This document shows positions 52,999 through 61,284 of a stretch of DNA of 64,000 nucleotides, piece by piece (position 1 is the stretch's first letter; every line of letters starts with the position of its first letter). This DNA is from CADEFX01 sp046154585 (GTDB taxonomy: Bacteria; Pseudomonadota; Alphaproteobacteria; Rhizobiales; Hyphomicrobiaceae): assembly GCA_046154585.1 (NCBI GenBank), contig JBJXDX010000074.1, positions 1 through 64,000 on the forward strand. The letters are read 5' to 3'. Under the pieces are notes generated by a model, which worked only from the letters and a program-made list of their open reading frames with translations, was not told the origin of the DNA and made no database searches. A program made the translations under genes and the position numbers.

Positions 52999-53026
52999 GC
53001 GCCCGTGGACCCAAGTCCGCGGGCGC
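52999..53026 (+). promoter_or_regulatory. Strong hairpin in the rpmB mRNA leader
   Basis: GCGCCCGTGGAC at 52999-53010 pairs with GTCCGCGGGCGC at 53015-53026 around a CCAA loop: 12 pairs with one G-U. It would lie at the very 5' end of the rpmB transcript. No T-run follows, so it is a leader structure rather than a terminator. Confidence 0.55.
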
Positions 53027-53109
53027 GCGGCAATTGACCAATCCATCCCGCGGGGAGCGCCGGGGCCCATCAGGCCCGCGCCCGGCGCGTGACCCTAGGA
53101 GCGACTTTC

Positions 53110-53400
53110 ATGAGCAGGTGCTGTGAGCTGACCGGCAAGCGCCCCATGTCCGGCAATTTGCGCAGCCACGCCGAGAACAAGACGCGGCGCACGTTCCGTC
53201 CGAACCTGTGCACGGTGACGCTGATCAGCGATGCGCTCAAGCGCAAGGTACGGCTGCGCGTCAGCGCGCATGCGCTCAAATCGGTCGAGCATCGCGGCGG
53301 GCTCGATGCCTATCTGCTGAAAGCCGGCGCCGGCGATCTGTCGGAGCGGTGCCAGCGCCTGAAGCGCGACGTCGAGAAGGCCCGCGCGTCCGCCGCCTGA
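53110..53400 (+). CDS. rpmB: 50S ribosomal protein L28
   Basis: A 96-residue L28 of the alphaproteobacterial (long) type. The start MSRCCELTGKRPMSGNLRSHAENKTRRTFRPNL is unmistakable and is followed by the LRVSAHALKSVEHRGGLDAYLL segment. The ATG at 53110 has AGGAG eight bases upstream. The gene has its own promoter and a hairpin-bearing leader, and ends 31 bp from the convergent phytase-like gene. Confidence 0.97.
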   Translation: MSRCCELTGKRPMSGNLRSHAENKTRRTFRPNLCTVTLISDALKRKVRLRVSAHALKSVEHRGGLDAYLLKAGAGDLSERCQRLKRDVEKARASAA

Positions 53401-53431
53401 TCGCGGCGACGCACGCCAAATCCGGGTTCTG

Positions 53432-54505
53432 CTATTGGGCGCGGTTGCTGGCCAGCCCTTCGGCGTGCAGCGTGAACTGCAGCAGCAATGTCCGCTGCAG
53501 CGTGCTGTTGTAGTTGTCATCCGACACCATCGTCAGCACCGTCTCGCTGCGCGGCCCCGTGTGCACGGCAATCCCTTCCATGTTGTCGATCTCATTGGTC
53601 ATGTCGGCTTCAACCAGCGTCTCGCCCTCGATCGTCGCTCCGGGCGCAATCTGCGCTGCCGGCAGGTGCCGCAGCCGCATTTTGACGCCCTCCGTCCAGC
53701 GGAAGCGGCGCTCGAGCATCAGCACGCTGCCGTCGCCCAGCGCCGCCGTCGCCGTTATGTCGAACTCGCCGATATCGCGCACCGCGAAGCGCCGCGGTTC
53801 GCCGCGCACCCAGATCCAGCCGGTGTGGTGGCCCTGCGGGTCCGGATAGCGCTCCGCAATGCCCAGAACCGAGCCCTTGTAGCTGCCGCCCTGCAGAACC
53901 GTGAGCGCCTCGATCCCCTTGTTGGGCTTCATGCGCCGGGCATCGTCCGGCATTTTGAGGTAGCCGGTCGGTGCCTGCACCGCGCCATCGATCACGGGAA
54001 ACCGCCCGACCCTGTGATTTCGTTCAAAGCCGATGAGCACCGTGCCGCGCGCCAGGCTTCCATCCAGAAGCACCATGGCTTCGGCGTCGCTGTTGCGCTT
54101 GCGGACGAGGTCATGCCCTTTGGCCGAGCGCAACGGGCCGATCCGGGCCGACCGCAAACCGGCCGGACGCGTGCCGTCATAGACTATCTCCGCCGAGATC
54201 CAGTGCCCTTCGTCGGAGATGATGAGCGTATGCTGCCCGTAACGGCTCATGACCAGGTCGGACAGGCCGCCAAAGCTCTTGTGCTCGGATGTCAGAACAA
54301 GACCGCCACGGAATTCGAGTCGCCCGAAGCGCTGCTGCGACGGATGGAGCTTGGAAAAGTGCGCGAGCGGCTGCGACTTGATTTCCAACGGCTCGGCAAC
54401 GTCGGACGCCGTTGTAGCCAGAAGGCCCGGCGCTGCGGCGACATGCACCATAAGCGCGCCGATACCGGCGCCGCCACTGGCCAGGAGCTGACGACGACTG
54501 ATCAT
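53432..54505 (-). CDS. Exported esterase-like/phytase-like beta-propeller family protein
   Basis: A 357-residue protein of the family annotated as esterase-like activity of phytase. A twin-arginine signal is likely: MISRRQLLASGGAGIGALM (SRRQLL), giving Tat export to the periplasm. Family segments are FGGLSDLVMSRYGQHTLIISDEGHW, MKPNKGIEALTVL, FDITATAALGDGSVLMLERRFRW and the C-terminal NMEGIAVHTG-TVLTMVSDDNYN. The real substrate is unknown. It lies just downstream of cobT on the same strand, a conserved neighbourhood with rpmB in alphaproteobacteria. Confidence 0.9.
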   Translation of the reverse strand: MISRRQLLASGGAGIGALMVHVAAAPGLLATTASDVAEPLEIKSQPLAHFSKLHPSQQRFGRLEFRGGLVLTSEHKSFGGLSDLVMSRYGQHTLIISDEGHWISAEIVYDGTRPAGLRSARIGPLRSAKGHDLVRKRNSDAEAMVLLDGSLARGTVLIGFERNHRVGRFPVIDGAVQAPTGYLKMPDDARRMKPNKGIEALTVLQGGSYKGSVLGIAERYPDPQGHHTGWIWVRGEPRRFAVRDIGEFDITATAALGDGSVLMLERRFRWTEGVKMRLRHLPAAQIAPGATIEGETLVEADMTNEIDNMEGIAVHTGPRSETVLTMVSDDNYNSTLQRTLLLQFTLHAEGLASNRAQ

Positions 54506-54587
54506 GACGTGCACAACTCCGATGTTTCGCTCGCGGGCGGCGCTGGCGGTCGCCTACGCGGCAAGCACGGCATTTGCATGTCGTGAC

Positions 54588-56489
54588 TCAGTGATAGCGG
54601 CGGCGTGCCTGGGCCGACGGCCGTGTCGCACGCACAGGCCCGCGACCCTCGTCATTCTCGTCGAACAGCTCCACGAGTTGGTCCGTCATCGCGCCCGCAA
54701 GCTCGGTCGGGTCCGTGATCGTAACCGCGCGCTGATAATAGCGCGTGACGTCGTGACCGATGCCGATCGCGATCAACTCCACGGGCGAGCGCGTCTCGAT
54801 CTCCTCGATCACCTGGCGTAAATGGCGCTCCAGGTAACAGCCTGAATTGACCGATAGCGTCGAGTCGTCGACGGGCGCACCGTCGGAAATCATCATCAGG
54901 ATCTTGCGCTGCTCCGAGCGCACCAGCAGACGGTTGTGGGCCCAGGCAAGCGCCTCGCCGGCGATGTTCTCCTTCAGCAGCCCTTCCCGCATCATCAGGG
55001 CCAGACTGCGCTTGGCGCGGCGCCAGGGCGCATCCGCCGTCTTGTAAACGACATGCCGCAGATCGTTGAGGCGACCGGGATTGGCGGGCTTGCCGGCCGC
55101 GAGCCAGGCCTCGCGCGATTGGCCGCCCTTCCAGGCGCGCGTCGTGAAGCCGAGGATCTCCACCTTGACGCCGCAGCGCTCCAGCGTGCGTGCCAGAATG
55201 TCCGCGCAGCAGGCCGCGACCATGATCGGGCGTCCGCGCATGGAGCCCGAGTTGTCGATCAGCAGCGTGACGACCGTATCGCGGAAGTCGGTTTCGCGCT
55301 CGCGCTTGAAGGACAGCGGGAACATCGGATCGATGATGATGCGCGGCAGGCGCCGGACGTCCAGCATGCCCTCTTCCAGATCGAAGTCCCAGGCGCGGTT
55401 CTGCTGGGCCAACAGCTTGCGCTGCAGCTTGTTGGCGAGCCGCGACACGGCACTCGACAGATTGCGCAGCTCCTTGTCGAGGAACGAGCGCAGACGCTCG
55501 AGCTCGTCGGGCGTCGATAGGTCCTCAGCCGCCACCTCCTCGTCGAAGGTGCGGTTGTAAACCTGATAGCCGTACGCTTCCGGGTTATCGAGGACGTTGG
55601 TGTTGGGACGCCACGGCTCACGCGTGTCGGCCATCTCGTCGCCTTCGGCATCGGCGTCGAACTGGTCGGTCTCGCCGGCTTCCGCGTCGGTGGTCTCGCC
55701 CTCCTCGCCCTCTGCGCGCTGATCGTCGGAGGGCTGGTCCTGGGCATCTGGATCGTCGCTGTCGTCCTGGGACTCGGAATCACCGCTGTCGGGTTGATCC
55801 TCGTTCTCGGCGCCGTCGTCTTCTTCCTGGCCCTCGCCGAGCTCTTCCGACAGCTCCAGCGCCTTCAGCACGTCACGCATGAGCCGGCCGAAAGACGCCT
55901 GATCCTGGGCCACTTGCTGCATGCGGGTGAGCGTCGACTCGCACCGATCCTCGATCCACGGGCGCCACAAATCGACCAGCGCCTGCGCCGTCTGCGGCGG
56001 CTTGAGGCCAGTGAGGCGCTCGCGCACGATGAGGGACAGTGCATCCTCGATCGGCGCATCGTTGCGGTCCGTCACGTCGGCGAAGCGGCCGTGCCCGTAC
56101 TGGTCCTCGACCTTGGCGGTCAGGTTGTTGGCCATGCCGGGCATGCGATTGGCGCCCAGCGCCTCGACGCGCGCACGCTCGACCGCCTCGAACACGACGC
56201 GGGCGGGGCCCGCCTCCGGCGCGAGGCGGTTATGCAGCTTGGTGTCGTGCACGGCCGCCGTCAGCGCGAAGCTGTCGGCCCAGCCGCGGATAACCGCGAT
56301 CTCCTTGACGGTCGGCACGCGCGACGGCTCGGGAAGCTGTACGTTCTTGCCGTCGAGCTCGGGCTTCCCCGGCGCATAGTTGACCTGCACCTGATCGTCG
56401 CCGGCAATCGCGCGCACGGCGAGGCCGAGCGCCCGCTTGAAGGGCTCGGAGGGAGCTTCCTTCTTCTTCGTACCCGCCGGGACCGCCAT
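54588..56489 (-). CDS. cobT: Aerobic cobaltochelatase subunit CobT
   Basis: A 633-residue subunit of the CobNST chelatase that inserts cobalt into hydrogenobyrinate a,c-diamide in the aerobic B12 pathway. The N-terminal CobT domain begins PFKRALGLAVRAIAGDDQVQVNY. The middle is a long acidic Glu/Asp/Gln tract (about residues 220-295), normal for CobT. The C-terminal VWA domain has the metal site LLIDNSGSMRGRPI. AGGAGGT precedes the ATG. cobS is 24 bp upstream on the same strand. cobN and the other cob genes are not in the window, also usual for this cluster. Confidence 0.95.
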   Translation of the reverse strand: MAVPAGTKKKEAPSEPFKRALGLAVRAIAGDDQVQVNYAPGKPELDGKNVQLPEPSRVPTVKEIAVIRGWADSFALTAAVHDTKLHNRLAPEAGPARVVFEAVERARVEALGANRMPGMANNLTAKVEDQYGHGRFADVTDRNDAPIEDALSLIVRERLTGLKPPQTAQALVDLWRPWIEDRCESTLTRMQQVAQDQASFGRLMRDVLKALELSEELGEGQEEDDGAENEDQPDSGDSESQDDSDDPDAQDQPSDDQRAEGEEGETTDAEAGETDQFDADAEGDEMADTREPWRPNTNVLDNPEAYGYQVYNRTFDEEVAAEDLSTPDELERLRSFLDKELRNLSSAVSRLANKLQRKLLAQQNRAWDFDLEEGMLDVRRLPRIIIDPMFPLSFKRERETDFRDTVVTLLIDNSGSMRGRPIMVAACCADILARTLERCGVKVEILGFTTRAWKGGQSREAWLAAGKPANPGRLNDLRHVVYKTADAPWRRAKRSLALMMREGLLKENIAGEALAWAHNRLLVRSEQRKILMMISDGAPVDDSTLSVNSGCYLERHLRQVIEEIETRSPVELIAIGIGHDVTRYYQRAVTITDPTELAGAMTDQLVELFDENDEGRGPVRATRPSAQARRRYH

Positions 56490-56513
56490 CAACGACCTCC
56501 TGGAAGCCGGCCC

Positions 56514-57506
56514 TCAGCTCAGCGCGAGATTGGCAGCGCTTTCCGGCAGCTCCTCGCCGAAGCAGCGCTGATAGAACTCGGCGACCAGGGGGCGTTCCAG
56601 CTCGTCGCACTTGTTGAGGAACGTCAGACGGAAGGCGAAGCCGGGACTGCCGAAGATCTCAGCGTTCTCGGCCCATGTCAGCACGGTACGCGGGCTCATC
56701 ACCGTCGACAGATCGCCGTTGATGAAAGCCGAGCGCGTCAGGTCGGCGACGCGCACCATGTTGTTGATGACTTTCCGCTTGGCTTCGCTCTTGTTGTAGC
56801 TCTTGGCCTTGGCCAGCACGATGCCGACCTCGTCGTCGTGCGGCAGATAGTTGAGCGTCGCGACGAGCGACCAGCGATCCATCTGACCCTGGTTGATCTG
56901 CTGCGTGCCGTGATAGAGGCCCGACGTATCGCCGAGGCCGATGGTGTTGGTGGTCGAAAACATCCGGAACGCCGGATGCGGACGGATCACCTTGGTCTGG
57001 TCGAGAAGCGTCAGCTTGCCCGCCACCTCCAGCACGCGCTGGATCACGAACATCACGTCCGGACGACCCGCATCGTACTCGTCGAAACACAGCGCGATGT
57101 TGTTCTGCAGCGCCCAGGGCAGCATGCCTTCACGAAACTCCGTGACCTGCTTGCCGTCCTTCAGGACGATGGCATCCTTGCCGATCAGGTCGATGCGCGA
57201 GACGTGGCTGTCGAGGTTGATGCGCACGCACGGCCAGTTGAGGCGCGCCGCCACTTGCTCGACGTGGGTCGACTTGCCCGTGCCGTGATAACCCTGGATC
57301 ATCACGCGGCGGTTGTGCTTGAAGCCGGCCAGAATCGCGAGGGTGACGTCCTTGTTGAACAGGTAGTCCGGATCCAGATCCGGAACGTGCTCCTCGGCCT
57401 TGGAATAGGCCGGGACCTCGAGGTCGGTATCGATGCCAAAAACCTGACGCACGGACACCTTCATGTCCGGGAGGCCGGGGGTCCCGGCTTGAGCTTGCGC
57501 GCGCAT
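56514..57506 (-). CDS. cobS: Aerobic cobaltochelatase subunit CobS
   Basis: The 330-residue AAA+ ATPase of the cobaltochelatase, forming rings with CobT. Walker A is IQGYHGTGKSTHVEQVA and Walker B is ALCFDEYDAGRPDVMFV; sensor 1 lies in FRMFSTTNTIG. The N-terminal VRQVFGIDTDLEVPAYS is the CobS-specific start, and the start codon at 57506 agrees with family length. First gene of a cobS-cobT pair. Confidence 0.96.
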   Translation of the reverse strand: MRAQAQAGTPGLPDMKVSVRQVFGIDTDLEVPAYSKAEEHVPDLDPDYLFNKDVTLAILAGFKHNRRVMIQGYHGTGKSTHVEQVAARLNWPCVRINLDSHVSRIDLIGKDAIVLKDGKQVTEFREGMLPWALQNNIALCFDEYDAGRPDVMFVIQRVLEVAGKLTLLDQTKVIRPHPAFRMFSTTNTIGLGDTSGLYHGTQQINQGQMDRWSLVATLNYLPHDDEVGIVLAKAKSYNKSEAKRKVINNMVRVADLTRSAFINGDLSTVMSPRTVLTWAENAEIFGSPGFAFRLTFLNKCDELERPLVAEFYQRCFGEELPESAANLALS

Positions 57507-57598
57507 TGTCGTTGAGTTCCGGTGCTGTTGCCTCACCCGACGCTGGCCAGACAATGGCTGTGGCGTCAGTTGTTATTGCTTGGGAGCTTGGAAGCGGT

Positions 57599-58210
57599 TC
57601 AGACGAGCCCCGCCTGCTTCAAATAGTTATAGGCTTGGATGATTTCGCGCAACTTGTCTTCGGCGCCCCGGTCCCCGCCGTTGGCGTCGGGATGATGCCG
57701 CTTTACTAATTCCTTGAACCGGGCCTTGATCTCGCCTGCGGTGGCCTTTTCCGTCAGGTGCATGCTGTCCAGCGCCTTGCGCTCCAAGGTGCGCAGCGGA
57801 CGTCGCGTTTCCGGCGCTGGACGGTTCGGGATGTCCGGGCCGTCGTCAAAAATGCCATGCAGATCGGCCGTTGTGCCGCCTGAAGCCGGGTCGCGGGCCT
57901 CGCGCCCGGTAGCCCAGGCATTCTCGCCGAGCTTCCAGGTCGGGCGATGTCCGGTGATCGCATCCTTGCGGAAGTCCTCGACCTCCGTGTTGCTCATGCC
58001 CTCGAAATAGTTGTAGGACGCATTGTACTGGCGTACGTGATCGATACAGAATCTGTAGTACTCGCCATCGTGCCCGCGACCCTTCGGCGCACGGTGCGAT
58101 GCAGCCTGCGAGCATCCCTTCCACTGGCACACGCGCGCGCTCTTCGGCGGCTCGCGGGTCTGGCCCGACGAGACGCGGATGGAGTCGAAGTATTTCGAGT
58201 CGAGCTTCAT
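57599..58210 (-). CDS. DnaJ-domain protein of the bolA-cobS neighbourhood
   Basis: A 203-residue protein with a C-terminal J domain: LTEKATAGEIKARFKELVKRHHPDANGGD contains the HPD motif needed to stimulate Hsp70. The N-terminal half is the alphaproteobacterial-specific part: ARVCQWKGCSQAASHRAPKG, YYRFCIDHVRQYNASYNYFEGM, whose Cys and His residues may bind zinc. It is upstream of cobS on the same strand and divergent from bolA; a mosaic repeat fills the shared promoter region. Confidence 0.92.
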   Translation of the reverse strand: MKLDSKYFDSIRVSSGQTREPPKSARVCQWKGCSQAASHRAPKGRGHDGEYYRFCIDHVRQYNASYNYFEGMSNTEVEDFRKDAITGHRPTWKLGENAWATGREARDPASGGTTADLHGIFDDGPDIPNRPAPETRRPLRTLERKALDSMHLTEKATAGEIKARFKELVKRHHPDANGGDRGAEDKLREIIQAYNYLKQAGLV

Positions 58211-58320
58211 TGCGAACCGAGTATCATCCGGGACAGCGTAGAGGCACAAGCGGGACCGCACCACATGCCGCTCTTCCGTGGCAACACAGTCACTGGATCA
58301 TAGCATGTCTTGCGGCAGAC

Positions 58321-58494
58321 AGAGCAGGATCGTTTCGGCCTGAACCACCTTGCCCCACAAGAAGCACCTCGGCCGAAACGTGAATCCTGCTCCATCAATA
58401 TGTTTAGAGTGCGATTCACGGTCGCGGCGGAGCCGCGCTACGCGTGGACACATGGAAGCCGGAAGTGCTTCCATGCGAAGCGATCGCGCTCTAG
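58321..58494 (-). repeat. Mosaic palindromic repeat, copy C (174 bp), inverted
   Basis: In the minus direction it runs from CTAGAGCGCGATCGCTTCG to GATCCTGCTCT. It carries both modules and the GC-rich arm of copy A (CGCGTAGCGCGGCTCCGC is shared exactly over its 18 bases). It fills most of the 294 bp between the divergent dnaJ-like and bolA genes and ends 11 bp before the bolA start codon. Confidence 0.9.
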
Positions 58495-58504
58495 TGTTGG
58501 ATTG

Positions 58505-58780
58505 ATGTCAGCTGAACAGAGTATGCGCGAAAAACTAATGATCGCCTTCGAGCCCCTCCGGCTTGACGTCGTCAACGAGTCCCACCTGCATGCTGGCCAC
58601 GGATCGTCGCCAGGAACCGGTGAAAGCCATTTCAGCGTTCTGGTGGTCACGGAAAAATTTGCAGGCAAGTCGCGCGTGGAGCGGCATCGCATGGTGAATG
58701 ACGCGCTCGCGGACCTTTTCAAGAATGGTGTGCATGCCCTCGCAATCAAGGCCTATGCGCCCGGTGAGACAATCAGATAG
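58505..58780 (+). CDS. bolA: BolA family protein
   Basis: A 91-residue BolA protein, a small factor that works with monothiol glutaredoxins in iron-sulfur cluster handling. Family features are RLDVVNESHLHAGHGSSPGTGESHFSVLVV, FAGKSRVERHRMVNDAL and GVHALAIKAYAPGE with the conserved metal-ligand His. ATG at 58505 or 58523 is possible. The promoter region has been occupied by mosaic repeat copy C, so expression signals must lie in the last bases or within the repeat. The stop overlaps that of convergent zapE by 8 bp. Confidence 0.94.
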   Translation: MSAEQSMREKLMIAFEPLRLDVVNESHLHAGHGSSPGTGESHFSVLVVTEKFAGKSRVERHRMVNDALADLFKNGVHALAIKAYAPGETIR

Positions 58781-59909
58781 CCGGGGCCGCTTGATCCACC
58801 CGCGTGTTGCGACGTACGAGGTAGCCTTCACTGCGCATTTCCGTAAGCCGGCTCACCGTACGCTCGAACAGCGCATCGTTGCCCGCGTAAAGCTGGTCGG
58901 GCCCCGCAGCTGCCGACGCTATGACGCCCACGTCCGCATCATAAAGCGTGTCTATCAGATTGACAAAGCGCCGCGTCACGCTGCGCATCTCCGGCCGCAA
59001 CTGCGGAATGCCTTCGATGATGACGGTATGAAACGCATGCGCGATATGCAGGAAATCGAGCGTGCCTAACGGCGCCTCGCACAGATCGGCAAAGGTGAAG
59101 TAGGCCACTCCCCGCGCCGCTTCCAGCACGCGCAGGATGCGCCCTTTGACGTTGAGGTCCATGGGGCTGCCACGGGCGACGCCGGTGAGCCGCGTAAATG
59201 CCGCACGGAGCTCGCGGCGCGAAGTGTCATCCAGCGGCGTGAAATAAAGCGGCCGGCCGGACAGCTTGTCGAGGCGAAAGTCCTTGGCTGCCTCCAGCTC
59301 CAGCACATCCATTTGGCGCTCGATAAGGTCGATGAAAGGCAGGAACAGCTCGCGGTTGAGACCATTGCGATAGAGATCGCGTGGGTGGCTGTTGGACGTC
59401 GCCACCATGACGACGCGCTTGGCGAACAGCCCGGTGAAGAGTCGGCCCAGGATCATGGCGTCGGCGATGTCGGTCACGTGCAGCTCGTCGAAACACAGGA
59501 GCCGGCATCCGGCAGCGACCTGCTCGGCGATATGCGGAATCGGATCACCGTTGACGGTCTTGCGCGCCTCGCCGATGCGCTCGTGAATCTCCGCCATGAA
59601 CTCGTGAAAATGGATCCGGCGCTTCGGCTCGAAGGCAACACTCTCGAAGAACAAATCCATCAGCATGGTCTTGCCACGCCCGACCTGCCCATGAATGTAG
59701 AGCCCGCGCGGCGGCTCGCCTCGGGAGCCGAACAAGCCAGCCAAGCCCCAGCCGCGGCCCGACCGCCACGCGTTCATGGCCGTGGCGAGCGTATTGAGCC
59801 TGGCTGCGGCTTCGATCTGGGCCGGGTCGCGATCCATCTCGCCGGCGGCGATGCGGGCCTTGAGGCGGTCCAGCGTTCCCTTAGGCATAGCGGGTACCGG
59901 CATCTGCAT
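58773..59909 (-). CDS. zapE: Cell division protein ZapE (AFG1-like ATPase)
   Basis: A 378-residue P-loop ATPase like ZapE, which associates with the division ring, and mitochondrial AFG1. Walker A is LYIHGQVGRGKTMLMDLFF, Walker B is CRLLCFDELHVTDIADAMILGRL, and the RIHFHEFMAEIHERI and MVATSNSHPRDLYRNGLNRELFLPFI segments are family-specific. The start is uncertain: ATG codons at 59888, 59903, 59909 and 59957 are in frame without a clear ribosome binding site. The C-terminus overlaps the end of bolA. Confidence 0.93.
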   Translation of the reverse strand: MQMPVPAMPKGTLDRLKARIAAGEMDRDPAQIEAAARLNTLATAMNAWRSGRGWGLAGLFGSRGEPPRGLYIHGQVGRGKTMLMDLFFESVAFEPKRRIHFHEFMAEIHERIGEARKTVNGDPIPHIAEQVAAGCRLLCFDELHVTDIADAMILGRLFTGLFAKRVVMVATSNSHPRDLYRNGLNRELFLPFIDLIERQMDVLELEAAKDFRLDKLSGRPLYFTPLDDTSRRELRAAFTRLTGVARGSPMDLNVKGRILRVLEAARGVAYFTFADLCEAPLGTLDFLHIAHAFHTVIIEGIPQLRPEMRSVTRRFVNLIDTLYDADVGVIASAAAGPDQLYAGNDALFERTVSRLTEMRSEGYLVRRNTRVDQAAPAI

Positions 59910-60325
59910 GGCTGCAGCGGCACGAGCATGCCGATGGCGCAGGCGGACGAGCGCCATACTGCCCGGATTGCGGCTCAATCATCACATAGGGGTTCCCGAG
60001 TACGCGCGACGCGTAGCGGCTGACCCGGCGAGGGTCAAGCTCCCGGCATGACGGACAAACGGCAAATGTGCCGCAGCGTCGCCCGCGCACGCAGGCCTTG
60101 CACCCATCGCGGCCATCAGCGTCGGAATATCCTTCAAGATCAGGCGAATGTGGCGCCATGCCGACTTATATATCGCATTGCAGCGAAATTTTAAGTCACA
60201 GATTTGCATGAAATTTCATCTACAAACTTTCGTCATTGGCATGTGAATTTGTGCAATGCAATAGAACTTTCCCATGTGCACTCAGACGTGGCGGACGACT
60301 GTAGGAATTGCACGGAGCGTTGATC
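59910..60325. other. AT-rich divergent intergenic region
   Basis: About 416 bp between zapE and a GNAT gene. The part from 60160 to 60260 is strikingly AT-rich for this genome (TTATATATCGCATTGC, GCGAAATTTTAAGTC), as expected for a promoter or regulator-bound region. It contains a 12-bp perfect palindrome at 60208-60219. Confidence 0.5.
60208..60219. promoter_or_regulatory. Perfect palindrome ATGAAATTTCAT upstream of the GNAT gene
   Basis: A 12-bp perfect palindrome inside the AT-rich region, 107 bp before the GNAT start codon. It may be an operator or part of the promoter; no matching regulator gene is nearby. Confidence 0.35.
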
Positions 60326-60901
60326 ATGAGCGAGACGACCTTTCCGGAAGGGACCATACGCAAGCTATGGCCCTCCGAGACCGACCGGTTCCGCGACCAC
60401 CTGTTGCGGCTCGACAAGCAAAGCCGGCGCCTGCGCTTTGCACACGGCGTCGCCGACGCCTTCATCGATGACTATGCCAGCCGCATGGCTGACATGGGGA
60501 GCCTCGTGTTCGGCTTCGTCGTCGATGGCGAGGTGCGTGCGGCTGCCGAGTTGAGGAAGCTCGGCGACACCTGGGGCCGGGAGGCGGAAGCCGCCTTCTC
60601 CGTGGAGAAGACCTATCAGGACCAGGGCATCGGCAGCGAGCTGATGGGCCGCGTGATCCGCGCGGCACGCAACCGCGGCCTGCAGCTCCTGTACATGAGC
60701 TGTCTTGCCGAGAACTCGAAGATGCAGGCCATCGCCCGCAAATACGAGGCGGAGCTGCGCTTCGAGTATGGCGAAGTCATCGGCGAGATCGTGCCCGACA
60801 CCGCGAACTACTTCTCCATCCTGGCGGAAGCCATGGATGACCGCGTCGGCTTCATGCTCGCCGTGTTCGACCTGCAGTCACGCCTGGTCAAAGCCGCGTA
60901 G
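60326..60901 (+). CDS. GNAT family N-acetyltransferase
   Basis: A 191-residue single-domain GNAT protein. The N-terminal half reads IRKLWPSETDRFRDHLLRLDKQSRRLRF, and the acetyl-CoA loop is VEKTYQDQGIGSELMGRVIRAAR, followed by LLYMSCLAENSKMQAIARKYEAEL. Similar proteins are found as stand-alone GNATs or fused to Pat-type lysine acetyltransferases; no substrate can be given. GGAG lies about nine bases before the ATG at 60326. It is convergent with the 61-64 kb operon (17 bp between stops). Confidence 0.88.
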   Translation: MSETTFPEGTIRKLWPSETDRFRDHLLRLDKQSRRLRFAHGVADAFIDDYASRMADMGSLVFGFVVDGEVRAAAELRKLGDTWGREAEAAFSVEKTYQDQGIGSELMGRVIRAARNRGLQLLYMSCLAENSKMQAIARKYEAELRFEYGEVIGEIVPDTANYFSILAEAMDDRVGFMLAVFDLQSRLVKAA

Positions 60902-60918
60902 CTTGCCGCATCTCGTTT

Positions 60919-61284
60919 TCAGCGGTCGCGTCCCATGACGCCGACGCCGACGATGATGAGCGCAATGCCAACGGCGCGCAGCCAGCCGATCTGCTCGCCG
61001 AAGATGGCCCAGGCGCTGGCCGGCACGGTAACGTAGATCAGGCCGGTCATGCTGAAGGCCCGGTTGAGCTCGGTGCGCTGCAGGATCACGAGCCAGATGA
61101 CGAACATGGCAATGTAGCCGGCGATCGCAATGCCGACGGCCGGCGATCGCAACATGGCGTCGAACCATTGCTGGCCGAACGCGATGCCCTCGAGCTCGGT
61201 GCCGCCCCATTTGAACGCAAGCTGGGTGAGTGTTCCCAAGCCCAGGAACAAAACCCACTGCAACACGTCTCTGTGCCGGCTCAT
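60919..61284 (-). CDS. Half-size EamA/SMR-like membrane protein (four spans), second of a pair
   Basis: A 121-residue protein with four hydrophobic helices: DVLQWVLFLGLGTLTQLAFKWGG, VGIAIAGYIAMFVIWLVILQ, RAFSMTGLIYVTVPASAWAIFG and WLRAVGIALIIVGVGVMG. The pattern is one EamA half, like ArnE or ArnF, which pair to flip undecaprenyl-linked aminoarabinose. Its ATG overlaps the stop of the N-acyltransferase gene (61281-61284). Together with the similar gene at 63380 it could form a heterodimeric flippase. Confidence 0.85.
   Translation of the reverse strand: MSRHRDVLQWVLFLGLGTLTQLAFKWGGTELEGIAFGQQWFDAMLRSPAVGIAIAGYIAMFVIWLVILQRTELNRAFSMTGLIYVTVPASAWAIFGEQIGWLRAVGIALIIVGVGVMGRDR

Larger units (their letters stand above)
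52787..53109. other. Divergent region with the rpmB promoter and leader
   Basis: No gene. Contains the sigma-70-like promoter at 52960-52989, and a long leader hairpin at 52999-53026. The part near the DUF3108 gene is AT-richer (GCGACAAATATATGAGC) and may hold that gene's promoter on the minus strand. Confidence 0.5.

Noticed and set aside
55794..57515. Plus-strand open frame of 573 codons opposite cobT and cobS
   Set aside because: The translation is shadow-like, and both minus-strand genes are unmistakable cobaltochelatase subunits.
56514..58210. A cobalamin riboswitch upstream of cobS
   Set aside because: The gap between the dnaJ-like stop and cobS start is only 92 bp and shows no B12-box-like structure.
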